Source: Actinomycetota bacterium
Lineage (GTDB): Bacteria; Actinomycetota; Actinomycetes; S36-B12; CAIYMF01
NCBI GenBank assembly: GCA_026393115.1
Contig: JAPLAU010000014.1
Coordinates: 1 to 64,000, forward strand
Direction of reading: 5' to 3'
Length of the DNA stretch: 64,000 bases
The notes under the pieces were generated by a model. The model had not been told where the DNA came from. It worked only from the letters and a program-made list of their open reading frames with translations, and ran no database searches. A program made the translations under genes and the position numbers. The first letter of the stretch is position 1; every line of letters begins with the position of its first letter. This document shows, piece after piece, positions 1-8,081 of this stretch.

Positions 1-90
1 AGCATCGGATTCGACTCACAGACCCTGCAAGTGATGACGTTCATCACCCGTCGCGCAGTGCCTGACATCGCCTATGACCATCCGATGTAG
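1..90 (+). CDS. C-terminal fragment of an upstream gene (partial)
   Basis: Reading from base 1 in frame gives 29 codons ending in TAG at 88-90, with final residues ...RRAVPDIAYDHPM. Third codon positions are mostly G or C, as in the neighbouring genes, which supports real coding sequence. The gene begins left of the window. The fragment is too short to name a family, and I do not recognise it. About 90 bp of non-coding sequence separates it from the next gene. Confidence 0.55.
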   Translation, partial: SIGFDSQTLQVMTFITRRAVPDIAYDHPM

Positions 91-181
91 GCAATCTGAC
101 CTCTAGATATTGGTGACAAATGAGATTTCATAGCGCATCATAAAGGCACGCATACTCGCCGGCAGACAAGGAACTCACGCC

Positions 182-1816
182 ATGAGCCCTCAGCGGTTAA
201 CATCTCGCCGGCAGGTGGCGTCGATGATCTCGCTCTTGATCGGACTCGCTCTCGGGCTTGCATTCGTGAGTCCGTCTACTGCCGTCGTCGGAACTCCGTG
301 GTCGGCTGGGGCCGGGCGTTGGCCCAACGTTGTTGTGTCGCCCACCGGAGCGGTCGCGGCTTGGGTTGCGAGGTCCTCGCCCGCCTCGCCCGATAACCGA
401 GTCGTGGTCTGCGTCATGAAAGCAGGCGGCAGCGCCTGTGCCCATAAAACGACACTTGCCTACACCTGGGGACCCACTCCACCGGGGCCACAAATCCTCG
501 GGAATACTCGCCCCGCAGTATCGGTGCAGTTCAACCACGTGCGAGTCGCAGTAGCCGGATCGGTATTCGGCCCAGGTCTTGGCGTCGCGGTGTGGACCTC
601 ATTGGACGGTGGGCTCACCTTCACGGGCCCCGTTTTGGCCGGCATCGTGCAGGAAAACCTCGGCGGACTCGTCTTCAACGAATGCTTATTTTGCTCCCCA
701 AGACTCTACGCGTGGAGTTTGAACTATGCGGGCGGTGCCATGGTGTCGGTACTCGATCCGGCCGGACCAGTCATCCTCGGAAGCGTCGTCGTCGATGCCG
801 CTGCACGGTATTCCACTCCCGGAGGCGGACTCGCGGTGGCAAGTAACGGGGACCTGCTCCTCGCGGCGTATTTAAGCAACGAGGTGCGGGTATACCGCGC
901 CCTCGCGGCCGCCGATCCACTTCAGTCTGCCAACTGGACACGCGTCCTGACCGCCTCGGGCGAAGAACTTGGCAACCTGTGGCCCGAGGGACTCGTTTCC
1001 ACTCCGGGCGTCACGACCTTCAAGTACCTCTCACTCGTCACAAGCCGGCTCAGTGATGGTGCACCACGGGTGCGCCGATGGATCGGAAGCGCCTTCACCA
1101 GCGCGCTGACCGTCCCGCCAGGTACCGGCTACGCCCATCCGGTCACGGCAGCGCTCGACGGAACGGGACGCACGTGGGTTTTCAACACCTCCCCTGACTC
1201 GACCTCGCTCATCGTTGCTCGCCCAGTGAAGACAGCGGTCGGTCCGTTCACGCGGATCGTGCCGTATTCCTCGACCGGCTTCAACATCGGCGAGCCGGCC
1301 GCCTCGCTCGGCGGAAACGGGTACGGCCTCTACGCGTACGCAGTCAACAATGGTGGCGGCAACTTCACACAACGCTTTGTCGCCCTGAAAGTTCCCCACT
1401 CAGTGAGCGTCAAGGCACCCACATCGGCCACCGTTCACCGCTATACCCTCACCGTCACCCTTCCCAGCTCTGAAGTCGCGGGTGCCAAGCTGACGATCAC
1501 AGTCACCTCGGCTGGAAAGACCACCACGCTTAAGAGTGCGATCACAATCCCTGTCACTGGGGTCTACAAGTTATCGGTGAGGCCTACTCAAAAGGGAACG
1601 GTCTACCGGGCCTACGTGGGAGCAGGCGGCTGGTGGACGGCTCGGACAGTGTCCATCCAAGCTCGGCCCATCCGAAATCGGTTTCGAAAACGGCGATCGC
1701 CGACGTGGGGTACTTCATTTCTAGCCGCTCAAGGGAGTCGCCACGTGAACTACCCGCCAACCACGACGCAAGGAATTCGGTTCCGGGGTTATGGCCCACG
1801 AGTAGCACCGTGCTGA
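182..1816 (+). CDS. Secreted protein with an Asp-box (BNR) motif and C-terminal beta domain
   Basis: The ATG at 182 follows an AAGGAA ribosome site. Residues 1-34 form a Sec signal peptide: basic start, a hydrophobic run around 17-30, then a small-residue cleavage region (SPSTA). The body is rich in Gly, Thr and Val and contains SLDGGLTF near residue 140, an Asp-box (S-x-D-x-G-x-T-W/F) typical of sialidase-like beta-propellers. A Thr/Val-rich, probably Ig-like domain follows at about 415-497. I infer an exported surface protein; the substrate is unknown. The last ~45 residues (from about base 1680) are Arg/Pro-rich and antisense to the conserved core of sixA, so they look like run-on translation rather than a domain. 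The natural end may have been near base 1670. Confidence 0.65.
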   Translation: MSPQRLTSRRQVASMISLLIGLALGLAFVSPSTAVVGTPWSAGAGRWPNVVVSPTGAVAAWVARSSPASPDNRVVVCVMKAGGSACAHKTTLAYTWGPTPPGPQILGNTRPAVSVQFNHVRVAVAGSVFGPGLGVAVWTSLDGGLTFTGPVLAGIVQENLGGLVFNECLFCSPRLYAWSLNYAGGAMVSVLDPAGPVILGSVVVDAAARYSTPGGGLAVASNGDLLLAAYLSNEVRVYRALAAADPLQSANWTRVLTASGEELGNLWPEGLVSTPGVTTFKYLSLVTSRLSDGAPRVRRWIGSAFTSALTVPPGTGYAHPVTAALDGTGRTWVFNTSPDSTSLIVARPVKTAVGPFTRIVPYSSTGFNIGEPAASLGGNGYGLYAYAVNNGGGNFTQRFVALKVPHSVSVKAPTSATVHRYTLTVTLPSSEVAGAKLTITVTSAGKTTTLKSAITIPVTGVYKLSVRPTQKGTVYRAYVGAGGWWTARTVSIQARPIRNRFRKRRSPTWGTSFLAAQGSRHVNYPPTTTQGIRFRGYGPRVAPC

Positions 1817-2114
1817 CTTCGTCAGCCACGTCGGCCAACACTTCAAGCAGTTCACTGACACTGGCTTCGTAGATGCGCGGCTCGGACTGCCACCGTGGAA
1901 TGGAATTGAGCTGCGCCGACGCAATCTGCCACGTCTGTTGGGTGCGCGTAGCCGACGAAACAAGTGCCAGATCGACAGTCGGCACATTGGCGTCAAGCCA
2001 CGTCCCTGCCAGGGCCGCTTCGCGACGTCCACGCGGGGCAAGCGGTCGGTCGTGATCGCGAACACCTACCGGGTAGTCGGACTTCGCATGCCGCAACAGC
2101 ACTAAGCGGCGCAT
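1584..2114 (-). CDS. sixA: SixA-type phosphohistidine phosphatase
   Basis: This 176-aa member of the histidine phosphatase (phosphoglycerate mutase-like) superfamily has LLRHAKS at residues 6-12, where His9 is the expected phospho-acceptor, and VGHNPG with the second His at 108. SixA proteins dephosphorylate phosphohistidine on proteins; the actinobacterial substrate is not evident here. The gene ends the fabG-fabI-sixA minus-strand group, 3 bp after fabI, and is preceded by a GGGAG-like site. Its last 233 bp overlap the convergent secreted-protein gene. The conserved core through KYPTSAIAVFE is intact; only the last ~30 residues are poorly conserved. Confidence 0.85.
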   Translation of the reverse strand: MRRLVLLRHAKSDYPVGVRDHDRPLAPRGRREAALAGTWLDANVPTVDLALVSSATRTQQTWQIASAQLNSIPRWQSEPRIYEASVSELLEVLADVADEVSTVLLVGHNPGTEFLASWLAGSSRGDSLERLEMKYPTSAIAVFETDFGWAELGWTLSEPSTSRLLPRRPGRPFPFE

Positions 2115-2117
2115 CCC

Positions 2118-2885
2118 TCACGCTCCCTGAGAGTGTGCGCCGCCATCCACGTGAATGATTTCACCCGTGGTGGCCGGAAACCAGTCGGAAAACAGCGCGA
2201 TGCAGGCGCGTGCTGCTGGCTCGGGGTCATTGACATCCCAACCAAGAGGCGCGCGCGTTGCCCACACGTCTTCGAACTGTTCAAACCCAGGAATATGCGA
2301 CGCGGCGATGGTGCGAATCGGTCCGGCAGCCACAAGGTTCACCCGAATCCCCTGCCTGCCGAGATCGCGGGCCACATAGCGCGCGGTCGATTCGAATGCG
2401 GCCTTGGCAACACCCATCCAGTCGTACTTCGGCCACGCAACTGTGGCGTCGAAGTCAAGACCGACCACACTTCCGCCACTGCTCATCAGCGGAAGGCACG
2501 CCATCGCTAGAGACTTGAGCGAGAACGCAGAGACGTGAACCGCCGTCGCGACGTCGGGCCACTCGGTATTGAGGAAATTGCCACCGAGTGCTGCCTCCGG
2601 TGCATACCCAATGGCATGCAGCACACCGTCGAGGTGATCAACGTGTTCGCGCAGTGCTGCCGGCAACGCAGCGAGACCTTCAGGGTCGGTGACGTCAAGT
2701 TCAACCACAGGCACCGGCTTCGGAAGTCGTGACGCAATGCGCTTTGTGAGCGGAAGGGCGCGCCCGAAGGAGGACAGCACCACAGTGGCGTCCTCTTGCT
2801 GAGCCAAACGCGCAACGTGGAATGCGATCGAGGCGTCGGTGAGAACGCCTGTGATCAGCAGTGACTTGCCTTCGAGCAGTCCCAC
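2118..2885 (-). CDS. fabI: Enoyl-[acyl-carrier-protein] reductase, FabI/InhA type
   Basis: FabI performs the NAD(P)H-dependent reduction of trans-2-enoyl-ACP, the last step of each type II fatty-acid elongation cycle, in the cytoplasm. The 255-aa length fits the family. Visible features are ITGVLTDASIAF near the N-terminus (the FabI nucleotide-binding variant), HAIGYAP around residue 90, and the Tyr-x6-Lys pair at Y154 and K161 (YDWMGVAK). The C-terminal stretch ending SDWFPATTGEIIHVDGG is typical of actinobacterial InhA-like enzymes. The GTG start has GGAGGA upstream. It lies 24 bp after fabG, consistent with one transcript and consecutive steps of the same cycle. Confidence 0.95.
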   Translation of the reverse strand: MGLLEGKSLLITGVLTDASIAFHVARLAQQEDATVVLSSFGRALPLTKRIASRLPKPVPVVELDVTDPEGLAALPAALREHVDHLDGVLHAIGYAPEAALGGNFLNTEWPDVATAVHVSAFSLKSLAMACLPLMSSGGSVVGLDFDATVAWPKYDWMGVAKAAFESTARYVARDLGRQGIRVNLVAAGPIRTIAASHIPGFEQFEDVWATRAPLGWDVNDPEPAARACIALFSDWFPATTGEIIHVDGGAHSQGA

Positions 2886-2909
2886 AATTCCTCCGGGTGA
2901 TGAGAGTGG

Positions 2910-3614
2910 TCAGTGACCCATTCCAAGGCCACCGTCGACAGGAATGAGAGCGCCGGAGATGTATCCGCCGGCATCGGATGCCAAGAAGGTGACAACATCA
3001 GCAATCTCGGCTGGCGTCGCGTAGCGACCCAATGGAATCTGCGACAACACCTGTGAACGCACGTCTTCATCGAGCACGGCCGTCATGTCGGTTTCGACAA
3101 ACCCCGGCGCCACAATATTCGCGGTGATTCCTCGGGACCCAAGCTCACGCGCCAACGACCGGCCGACTCCAATCAGCCCAGCCTTGGACGCGGCGTAATT
3201 GACCTGGCCTGCGGAGCCGGTCATGCCGACCACGCTTGAAATCAGTACGACGCGACCCCATCGGGCGCGCAACATACTGCGAGCAGCTCGTCGGGCGACG
3301 CGAATGGCGCCCACAAGGTTGGTATCAATGACCGATGTGATGTCGTCATCAGACATGCGCAGAAGCAGCGTGTCATTCGTGATTCCGGCATTAGCCACCA
3401 CGATGCCGACAGGACCATATGCCTTCTCGACCTCGTCAAAGGCCGCATCGACGCTCGCGGTGTCGGTGACATCGCACACGACACTGTGGAACCCCTCAGG
3501 GGCGTCGCCACTGCGACTCGCGACAACAACGGTATGCCCCGCGGCAGCCAGGCTCTCGGCGCACGCGCGCCCAATGCCTCGATTACCGCCGGTGACTAGA
3601 GCCACGCGTTCCAC
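2910..3614 (-). CDS. fabG: 3-oxoacyl-[acyl-carrier-protein] reductase
   Basis: FabG reduces beta-ketoacyl-ACP with NADPH in fatty-acid elongation. The 234-aa protein is a classical short-chain dehydrogenase: TGGNRGIG at residues 8-15 binds the cofactor, NAG lies at 75-77, and the catalytic set is Ser126/127, Tyr140 and Lys144 (YAASK). The GTG start at 3614 is preceded by AAGGAG. It is first in the fabG-fabI-sixA group, an order like mabA-inhA in other actinobacteria. A 16-bp dyad (3645-3660) overlaps its likely -10 (minus-strand TACGGT at 3640-3645), so repression or activation of fatty-acid synthesis at this point is plausible but unproven. Confidence 0.95.
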   Translation of the reverse strand: MERVALVTGGNRGIGRACAESLAAAGHTVVVASRSGDAPEGFHSVVCDVTDTASVDAAFDEVEKAYGPVGIVVANAGITNDTLLLRMSDDDITSVIDTNLVGAIRVARRAARSMLRARWGRVVLISSVVGMTGSAGQVNYAASKAGLIGVGRSLARELGSRGITANIVAPGFVETDMTAVLDEDVRSQVLSQIPLGRYATPAEIADVVTFLASDAGGYISGALIPVDGGLGMGH

Positions 3615-3644
3615 GTCGTCTCCTTACTATGACGTGCCCACCGT

Positions 3645-3660
3645 ATCGGTTACACCCGAT
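3645..3660. promoter_or_regulatory. Inverted repeat in the fabG/tldD divergent promoter region
   Basis: The dyad ATCGG-N6-CCGAT lies 31-46 bp upstream of the fabG GTG and overlaps a TACGGT hexamer that could be the fabG -10. The position suits an operator for a fatty-acid-synthesis regulator. The arms are only 5 bp, so chance cannot be excluded. Confidence 0.35.
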
Positions 3661-3699
3661 CAGCTGTGCGTTTGGCGACATGCGCCGAACGGTGGGACT

Positions 3700-3705
3700 T
3701 AGGGT
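3700..3705 (+). promoter_or_regulatory. Leaderless -10 hexamer for tldD
   Basis: TAGGGT matches TANNNT and ends exactly 6 nt before the tldD GTG start. No Shine-Dalgarno sequence suits that start. I infer transcription starting at or beside the G of GTG. Confidence 0.55.
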
Positions 3706-3711
3706 AGGTCC

Positions 3712-5226
3712 GTGAGCCATGACATTGATGAGGATTTTCTTGCCCTTCCACTGCGGATTCTGACTGACGCCGCACTCTCGCGGGCAGCGGAACTCGGAGC
3801 TGAACACGCCGACGTGCGAGTGATGCGTACGCGGCGCCTCATGACCTCCGTGCGCGATGCCAAGGTCGAGAACAACGGAACGGATGAAGCGCTGGCGTTT
3901 GCAGTGCGTGTCGTACACGACGGTTCGTGGGGATTCGCCGCGAGCGACGTACTCACGGCTGACGAGGCGGCCAGACTTGCCGAACGGGCCGTTGCGCTGG
4001 CACAAGTGTCGCGTCCTCTCGCGACGAGCCCTGTCACGTTGGCCTCCAACGCCGTGCAAGGAAGTCATGATGCACCTGCTCGTTGGGTGTCGGACTATCT
4101 CATCGACCCTTGGACTCTCGACGACACCACCCGCTCGCAACCCCTCATTGAGTGGACCGCCTCGCTCCGCGCCGCCGGCGTCGACCATGCCGATGCCTCC
4201 AGCGATGCAGTGCGCGAAAACTCGTACTACGCCGATCTGTCTGGCACAGCGACTCTGCAACAGCGTCTGCGCATCGAGCCATCACTCACCGCGGTGATGA
4301 TCGATGCGACGTCTGGTGACTTCGATTCGATGACGACCACTGCTCCGCCCACCGCCCGAGGCTGGGAGTACATGACGGGCGATGGATGGGATTGGGCAAC
4401 GGAGATCGCCCAACTTCCGCAATGGTTAACTGAAAAACTCAAAGCGCCCTCAGTCGAAGCCGGCCGGTACGACCTCGTGATCGACCCCACCAACCTGTGG
4501 CTCACGATTCACGAATCCGTGGGGCACGCAACGGAACTCGACCGCGCCCTCGGCTATGAAGCCAACTACGCAGGTACCTCGTTCGCGACCCCTGACAAAC
4601 TCGGAACCCTGCAATACGGTTCCGCGGAAATGTCGATCGTCGGCGATCGGCAAACTCCACACGGTTTGTCGACCGTGGGATGGGACGACGAGGGAGTGTC
4701 CGCACAGCGCTGGGACATTGTGCGCGACGGTGTCCTCGTGGGGTACCAACTCGATCGGGCGATGGCGGGCAATTCCGGGGTGACCTCGAACGGATGTGCC
4801 TACGCCGATTCTGGCTTGCACGTGCCGATTCAACGAATGCCCAACGTGTCACTCGAAGCCGATCCCCATGGCGGAACGACTGACGACCTGATCGCCGGTG
4901 TCGACAATGGGCTGTATGTCGTAGGTGACAAGTCATGGTCCATCGACATGCAGCGCTACAACTTCCAATTCACCGGTCAGCGTTTCTTCCGCATTCGCAA
5001 CGGACGACTCGAGGGTCAGGTGCGCGATGTGGCGTATCAATCGAACACCCTGACTTTCTGGAACTCCTTGGCTGCGCGAGGTGGGCCCTCGACGTATCTA
5101 TTAGGTGGCGCTTTCAATTGCGGCAAGGGGCAGCCCGGTCAGGTTGCGGCTGTGAGCCATGGCGCTCCGAGCGCACTCTTTCGAGATGTGAATATTCTCA
5201 ACACCGTTGCGGAGGCGGGACGATGA
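3712..5226 (+). CDS. tldD: TldD family metallopeptidase subunit
   Basis: TldD pairs with TldE/PmbA to form a zinc protease that degrades unfolded peptides, known in enterobacteria for microcin B17 maturation and CcdA turnover. The 504-aa protein carries the HExxxH zinc motif as HESVGH at residues 267-272, inside the conserved block followed by ATELDRALGYEANYAG. The GTG start directly follows a leaderless-type promoter. It overlaps tldE by the ATGA tetranucleotide, so the two subunits should be translated together in similar amounts. The partner peptide in this organism is unknown. Confidence 0.92.
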   Translation: MSHDIDEDFLALPLRILTDAALSRAAELGAEHADVRVMRTRRLMTSVRDAKVENNGTDEALAFAVRVVHDGSWGFAASDVLTADEAARLAERAVALAQVSRPLATSPVTLASNAVQGSHDAPARWVSDYLIDPWTLDDTTRSQPLIEWTASLRAAGVDHADASSDAVRENSYYADLSGTATLQQRLRIEPSLTAVMIDATSGDFDSMTTTAPPTARGWEYMTGDGWDWATEIAQLPQWLTEKLKAPSVEAGRYDLVIDPTNLWLTIHESVGHATELDRALGYEANYAGTSFATPDKLGTLQYGSAEMSIVGDRQTPHGLSTVGWDDEGVSAQRWDIVRDGVLVGYQLDRAMAGNSGVTSNGCAYADSGLHVPIQRMPNVSLEADPHGGTTDDLIAGVDNGLYVVGDKSWSIDMQRYNFQFTGQRFFRIRNGRLEGQVRDVAYQSNTLTFWNSLAARGGPSTYLLGGAFNCGKGQPGQVAAVSHGAPSALFRDVNILNTVAEAGR

Positions 5227-6617
5227 GCACCTACGCGATTCCTCCTCACGAGGTGGCCGAGCGCGCGGTATCACTCGGCGGTGAAGGAACGGTGGCTGTT
5301 GTCACGGTGACAAGTGAAGCCGACCTCCGGTGGGCCAATTCGATGCTCACCACCAACGGTGAACGTACGTCGCTGAGTCTCACGGTGGTGTGCACGGCGC
5401 CAGTCGACGGAGGAACGGCAATTGGCGTTGCCTCGGGGCGCGCTGCTGACCAATCTGAGATCGACGAGTTGGTTGCGCAGGCGAGCCGTGCAGCGCAAGC
5501 AGGAACCGCGGCGGATGACGCGGGTCCTCTTATTGACTCCGCGCCCACGGCGCTTGATTGGGATCGACCCGTTGCGACCACCAGTGGGGCAGCCTTTGCG
5601 CAACTCGCACCAGAACTGGGCGACGCATTCGCACGTGGGCGCGACGACGGTATTGAACACTTCGGCTATGCCGAACACCAGGTGTCGACTGTGTTCGTGG
5701 CATCATCGACAGGGCTTCGCCAACGTCATTCCCAACCCACGGCGAAAGTTGAAGCAACGGCGAAGTCTCATTCGCGTACCCGGTCGTCGTGGGCTGGGCG
5801 GGCTGGACGTGAGATGACCGAATTCGCGTTCGCCGACGTCGATGCAGAATTGCGGCGCGGGCTTGCCTGGCAAGCCACAGCGAGCACGATTGAACCTGGT
5901 CGACACACCGTGATTCTCACTCCGTCGGCCGTCACCGACCTGATGATTTACCAGTACTGGACTTCGTCGGCGCGTGATGCCGCCGAAGGCCACACGGTGT
6001 TCAGCGCGCCAGGTGGCGGCACGCGACTTGGTGAGCGACTCACGGAGTCTCGTATCACCATTTCGTCAGATCCGTATGATGCGGAAATTGCTGGCGCGCC
6101 ATTCACTACCGCGCCATGGAGCTCGGGTCTCACCAGCGCCTTCGACATCGGCCTTCCACTTGAAAAGACCACGTGGGTTGATGAAGGGTCTCTGGCGCAT
6201 CTGGTCACCACCCGTCACTCAGCGAGTGAATTGGGGCTGGGAGTGACTCCGTTGATCGACAACATACGGCTCACCCATGGCGAGGGGCACGGAACTCTCG
6301 ATGACGTCATCGCGCGCACTCAGCACGGACTACTCATCACGTGCCTGTGGTACATCCGTGAAGTCGACCCGCGCTCGCTGCTTTTGACCGGCCTCACGCG
6401 CGATGGTGTCTACCTCATTGAAAACGGTCAGGTGGTCGGCTCTGTGGGCAATTTCCGATTCAACATGAGTCCCGAGGATGTGCTTTCGCAGACCATCGAT
6501 GCGGGAGACACCGTAATGACCCTGCCTCGTGAGTGGGGCGAGGACTTTGCTCGCGCTGCCGCTCCCCCACTGGTCGTCGACGGTTTCAATCTGTCAACGC
6601 GCAGTGACGCCCTTTAG
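5223..6617 (+). CDS. TldE/PmbA family protein, partner of TldD
   Basis: This 464-aa protein starts at the ATG overlapping the tldD stop (ATGA, 5223-5226). An open frame continues upstream to 4935 but lies wholly inside tldD in another frame and is not the start. The C-terminal half (VTPLIDNIRLTHGEGHGTLDDVI and the later NGQVVGSVGNFRFNMSPEDVL region) matches the modulator-of-gyrase fold. Unlike TldD it has no HExxxH motif, as expected for the non-catalytic structural subunit. It probably forms the heterodimer with the upstream product. Its stop shares a TTAG tetranucleotide with the convergent dodecin gene. Confidence 0.88.
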   Translation: MSTYAIPPHEVAERAVSLGGEGTVAVVTVTSEADLRWANSMLTTNGERTSLSLTVVCTAPVDGGTAIGVASGRAADQSEIDELVAQASRAAQAGTAADDAGPLIDSAPTALDWDRPVATTSGAAFAQLAPELGDAFARGRDDGIEHFGYAEHQVSTVFVASSTGLRQRHSQPTAKVEATAKSHSRTRSSWAGRAGREMTEFAFADVDAELRRGLAWQATASTIEPGRHTVILTPSAVTDLMIYQYWTSSARDAAEGHTVFSAPGGGTRLGERLTESRITISSDPYDAEIAGAPFTTAPWSSGLTSAFDIGLPLEKTTWVDEGSLAHLVTTRHSASELGLGVTPLIDNIRLTHGEGHGTLDDVIARTQHGLLITCLWYIREVDPRSLLLTGLTRDGVYLIENGQVVGSVGNFRFNMSPEDVLSQTIDAGDTVMTLPREWGEDFARAAAPPLVVDGFNLSTRSDAL

Positions 6618-6826
6618 GCATCCTCAAGTCGGAATCCGACCTTCATCCCCACTTGGTAGTAGGCCACTTCACCCTCGTGTACATTGCCTCGAATCTCGGT
6701 GACCTCGAACCAGTCGACATGCCGCACGGTCTGCACCACGCGCCCGATGCCGTTGCGGATGGCGGACTCGACGCTCTCGTCCGAAGTACCCACGATTTCG
6801 GTGATGCTGTAGGTGCGGTTCGCCAC
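6614..6826 (-). CDS. Dodecin family flavin-binding protein
   Basis: The 70-aa product has the dodecin length and pattern: an N-terminal strand (RTYSITEIVGTS), a helix with the motif ESAIRNGIGR, WFEVTEIRG with the Trp that stacks on flavin, and a C-terminal YYQVGMKVGFRLE strand. Dodecins form hollow dodecamers that store or buffer riboflavin, FMN or FAD in the cytoplasm. The start is GTG behind AGGAGG. The gene is single and convergent to tldE, with the stops overlapping by 4 nt. Confidence 0.93.
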   Translation of the reverse strand: MANRTYSITEIVGTSDESVESAIRNGIGRVVQTVRHVDWFEVTEIRGNVHEGEVAYYQVGMKVGFRLEDA

Positions 6827-6963
6827 GACGATCCTCCTGTTGCTGATCCCCGCCTGTCGGGGTGAAACCCATCATGGCAGTCCGCCGCCATGAACTCCGA
6901 ACCCCTCCCGGTGGCGCCGATGCCGGGGCGGTCATAGTGTGGAATCAGCCGACGAGGAGTGTG

Positions 6964-7263
6964 ATGATCCCGAGCAAGCGCACCGAAGCCGAACCTGAGG
7001 TGTTCTCGATTACCGGAGCGCATGTCCCGCTCTCCGAGGACCAAAGCGCGCGTACCCGCCGCTACCTGTTTTCAATGGCACTGCGAACGTTGTGCTTCAT
7101 CGGTGCCGTGCTCGCCAGCGGTTGGCTGCGGTGGGTTCTCGTGGCGGGCGCGGTCTTCTTGCCGTACATCTCTGTGGTCATCGCGAACGCGGGCCGCGAG
7201 AGCCGTCGTATTCCCGCGCCTCAAACCCGAATGGACGATGACGCTCGTACTCTCAGCAGCTGA
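6964..7263 (+). CDS. DUF3099 family small membrane protein
   Basis: I place the start at ATG 6964, about 4 nt after GAGGAG; the preceding GTG at 6961 is too close to it. A -10-like TAGTGT lies at 6935-6940. The 99-aa product opens with FSITGAHVPLSED...RRYLFSMALRTLCF, the DUF3099 signature, followed by two closely spaced membrane helices (about residues 37-55 and 57-77) ending in the conserved PYISVVIANAG. The function of this actinobacterial family is unknown. It sits 50 bp before the SURF1 gene, which has its own promoter, so cotranscription is uncertain. Confidence 0.88.
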   Translation: MIPSKRTEAEPEVFSITGAHVPLSEDQSARTRRYLFSMALRTLCFIGAVLASGWLRWVLVAGAVFLPYISVVIANAGRESRRIPAPQTRMDDDARTLSS

Positions 7264-7301
7264 TTACGCGCACCTCAACCATTCATGCCATGACGCGCAC
7301 G

Positions 7302-7307
7302 TAGGCT
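7302..7307 (+). promoter_or_regulatory. Leaderless -10 hexamer for the SURF1 gene
   Basis: TAGGCT ends 6 nt before the GTG at 7314, the same geometry as at tldD, ctaA and others in this window. No ribosome-binding site precedes the GTG. Confidence 0.5.
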
Positions 7308-7313
7308 ACTGAC

Positions 7314-8081
7314 GTGTACCGCTTCCTGCTCCAAGGCCGATGGATTGCGCTCACCTTGCTGTTGGTGGTGCTTGTGCCCTTGAGCGTTGTGGCGGCCGAC
7401 TGGCAATGGAATCGATGGGAATCTCGCAAGGCCCTCAATGCGTCGGTGACAGGCAACGGATCGAAAGCGCCAGCTACCCTCGCGCTGGTTGCGCCCCCAG
7501 GCTCAATGGTCGATGACACTCGTGAATGGCGCCAAGTGACGGCAACGGGAACGTATCTCAACGACCAGACACGACTGTTACGACGCCAAGTCGTACAAGG
7601 ACAAAGTGGCTTCATCGTTGTCACGCCCTTGGCCACCGCCGATGGCCACGTCGCTCTCATCGAACGCGGCTTCATGCCACTGCCGCCATCGGGAGTTCAC
7701 GTAACCGCGCCTCCGGGCGCAACGGGCGAAGTCACCGTGATCGGCAGATTGCGCGCGATTGCCGACAATGACGCCGTGATTCACCCCAACGATGTGCCCG
7801 CCGACCAGATCAATCGCATCGACACCGCAACATTTGCCGCCGCCACGGGACTCACCGTTTTCCCCGGAATTGTTGAACTCACCGGGTCGATTCCTCCGAT
7901 GGCTGATGGCCTCACTCCCCTACCGGCTCCCGCGCTCGATGAGGGTCCGCACCTGTCGTACGTGGGTCAGTGGGGGCTCATCGGTCTGGCATCGATCGTG
8001 GTGTGGATCATCATGGTGCGGCGCGAGGGCCAGCATCAGCGAGAACTCAGGAAGATCACGGCGCCCGACGCTTCCAGCTGA
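7314..8081 (+). CDS. SURF1 family cytochrome oxidase biogenesis protein
   Basis: SURF1 proteins help insert heme A into aa3-type cytochrome c oxidase. The 255-aa product has the expected shape: an N-terminal membrane helix at about 8-28, a periplasm-facing domain with the conserved WQWNRWESRK start and a RREWRQVTATGTY-type strand (here TREWRQVTATGTYL), and a C-terminal helix at about 218-237. The GTG start follows a leaderless promoter. Its last 26 bp overlap the convergent LD-carboxypeptidase-like gene. The heme-A genes ctaA and ctaB elsewhere in the window support the role. Confidence 0.92.
   Translation: MYRFLLQGRWIALTLLLVVLVPLSVVAADWQWNRWESRKALNASVTGNGSKAPATLALVAPPGSMVDDTREWRQVTATGTYLNDQTRLLRRQVVQGQSGFIVVTPLATADGHVALIERGFMPLPPSGVHVTAPPGATGEVTVIGRLRAIADNDAVIHPNDVPADQINRIDTATFAAATGLTVFPGIVELTGSIPPMADGLTPLPAPALDEGPHLSYVGQWGLIGLASIVVWIIMVRREGQHQRELRKITAPDASS

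Noticed and set aside
4935-5222. Upstream extension of the TldE frame
   Set aside because: Lies wholly in tldD in another frame; ATG 5223 overlapping the tldD stop gives the normal family length.
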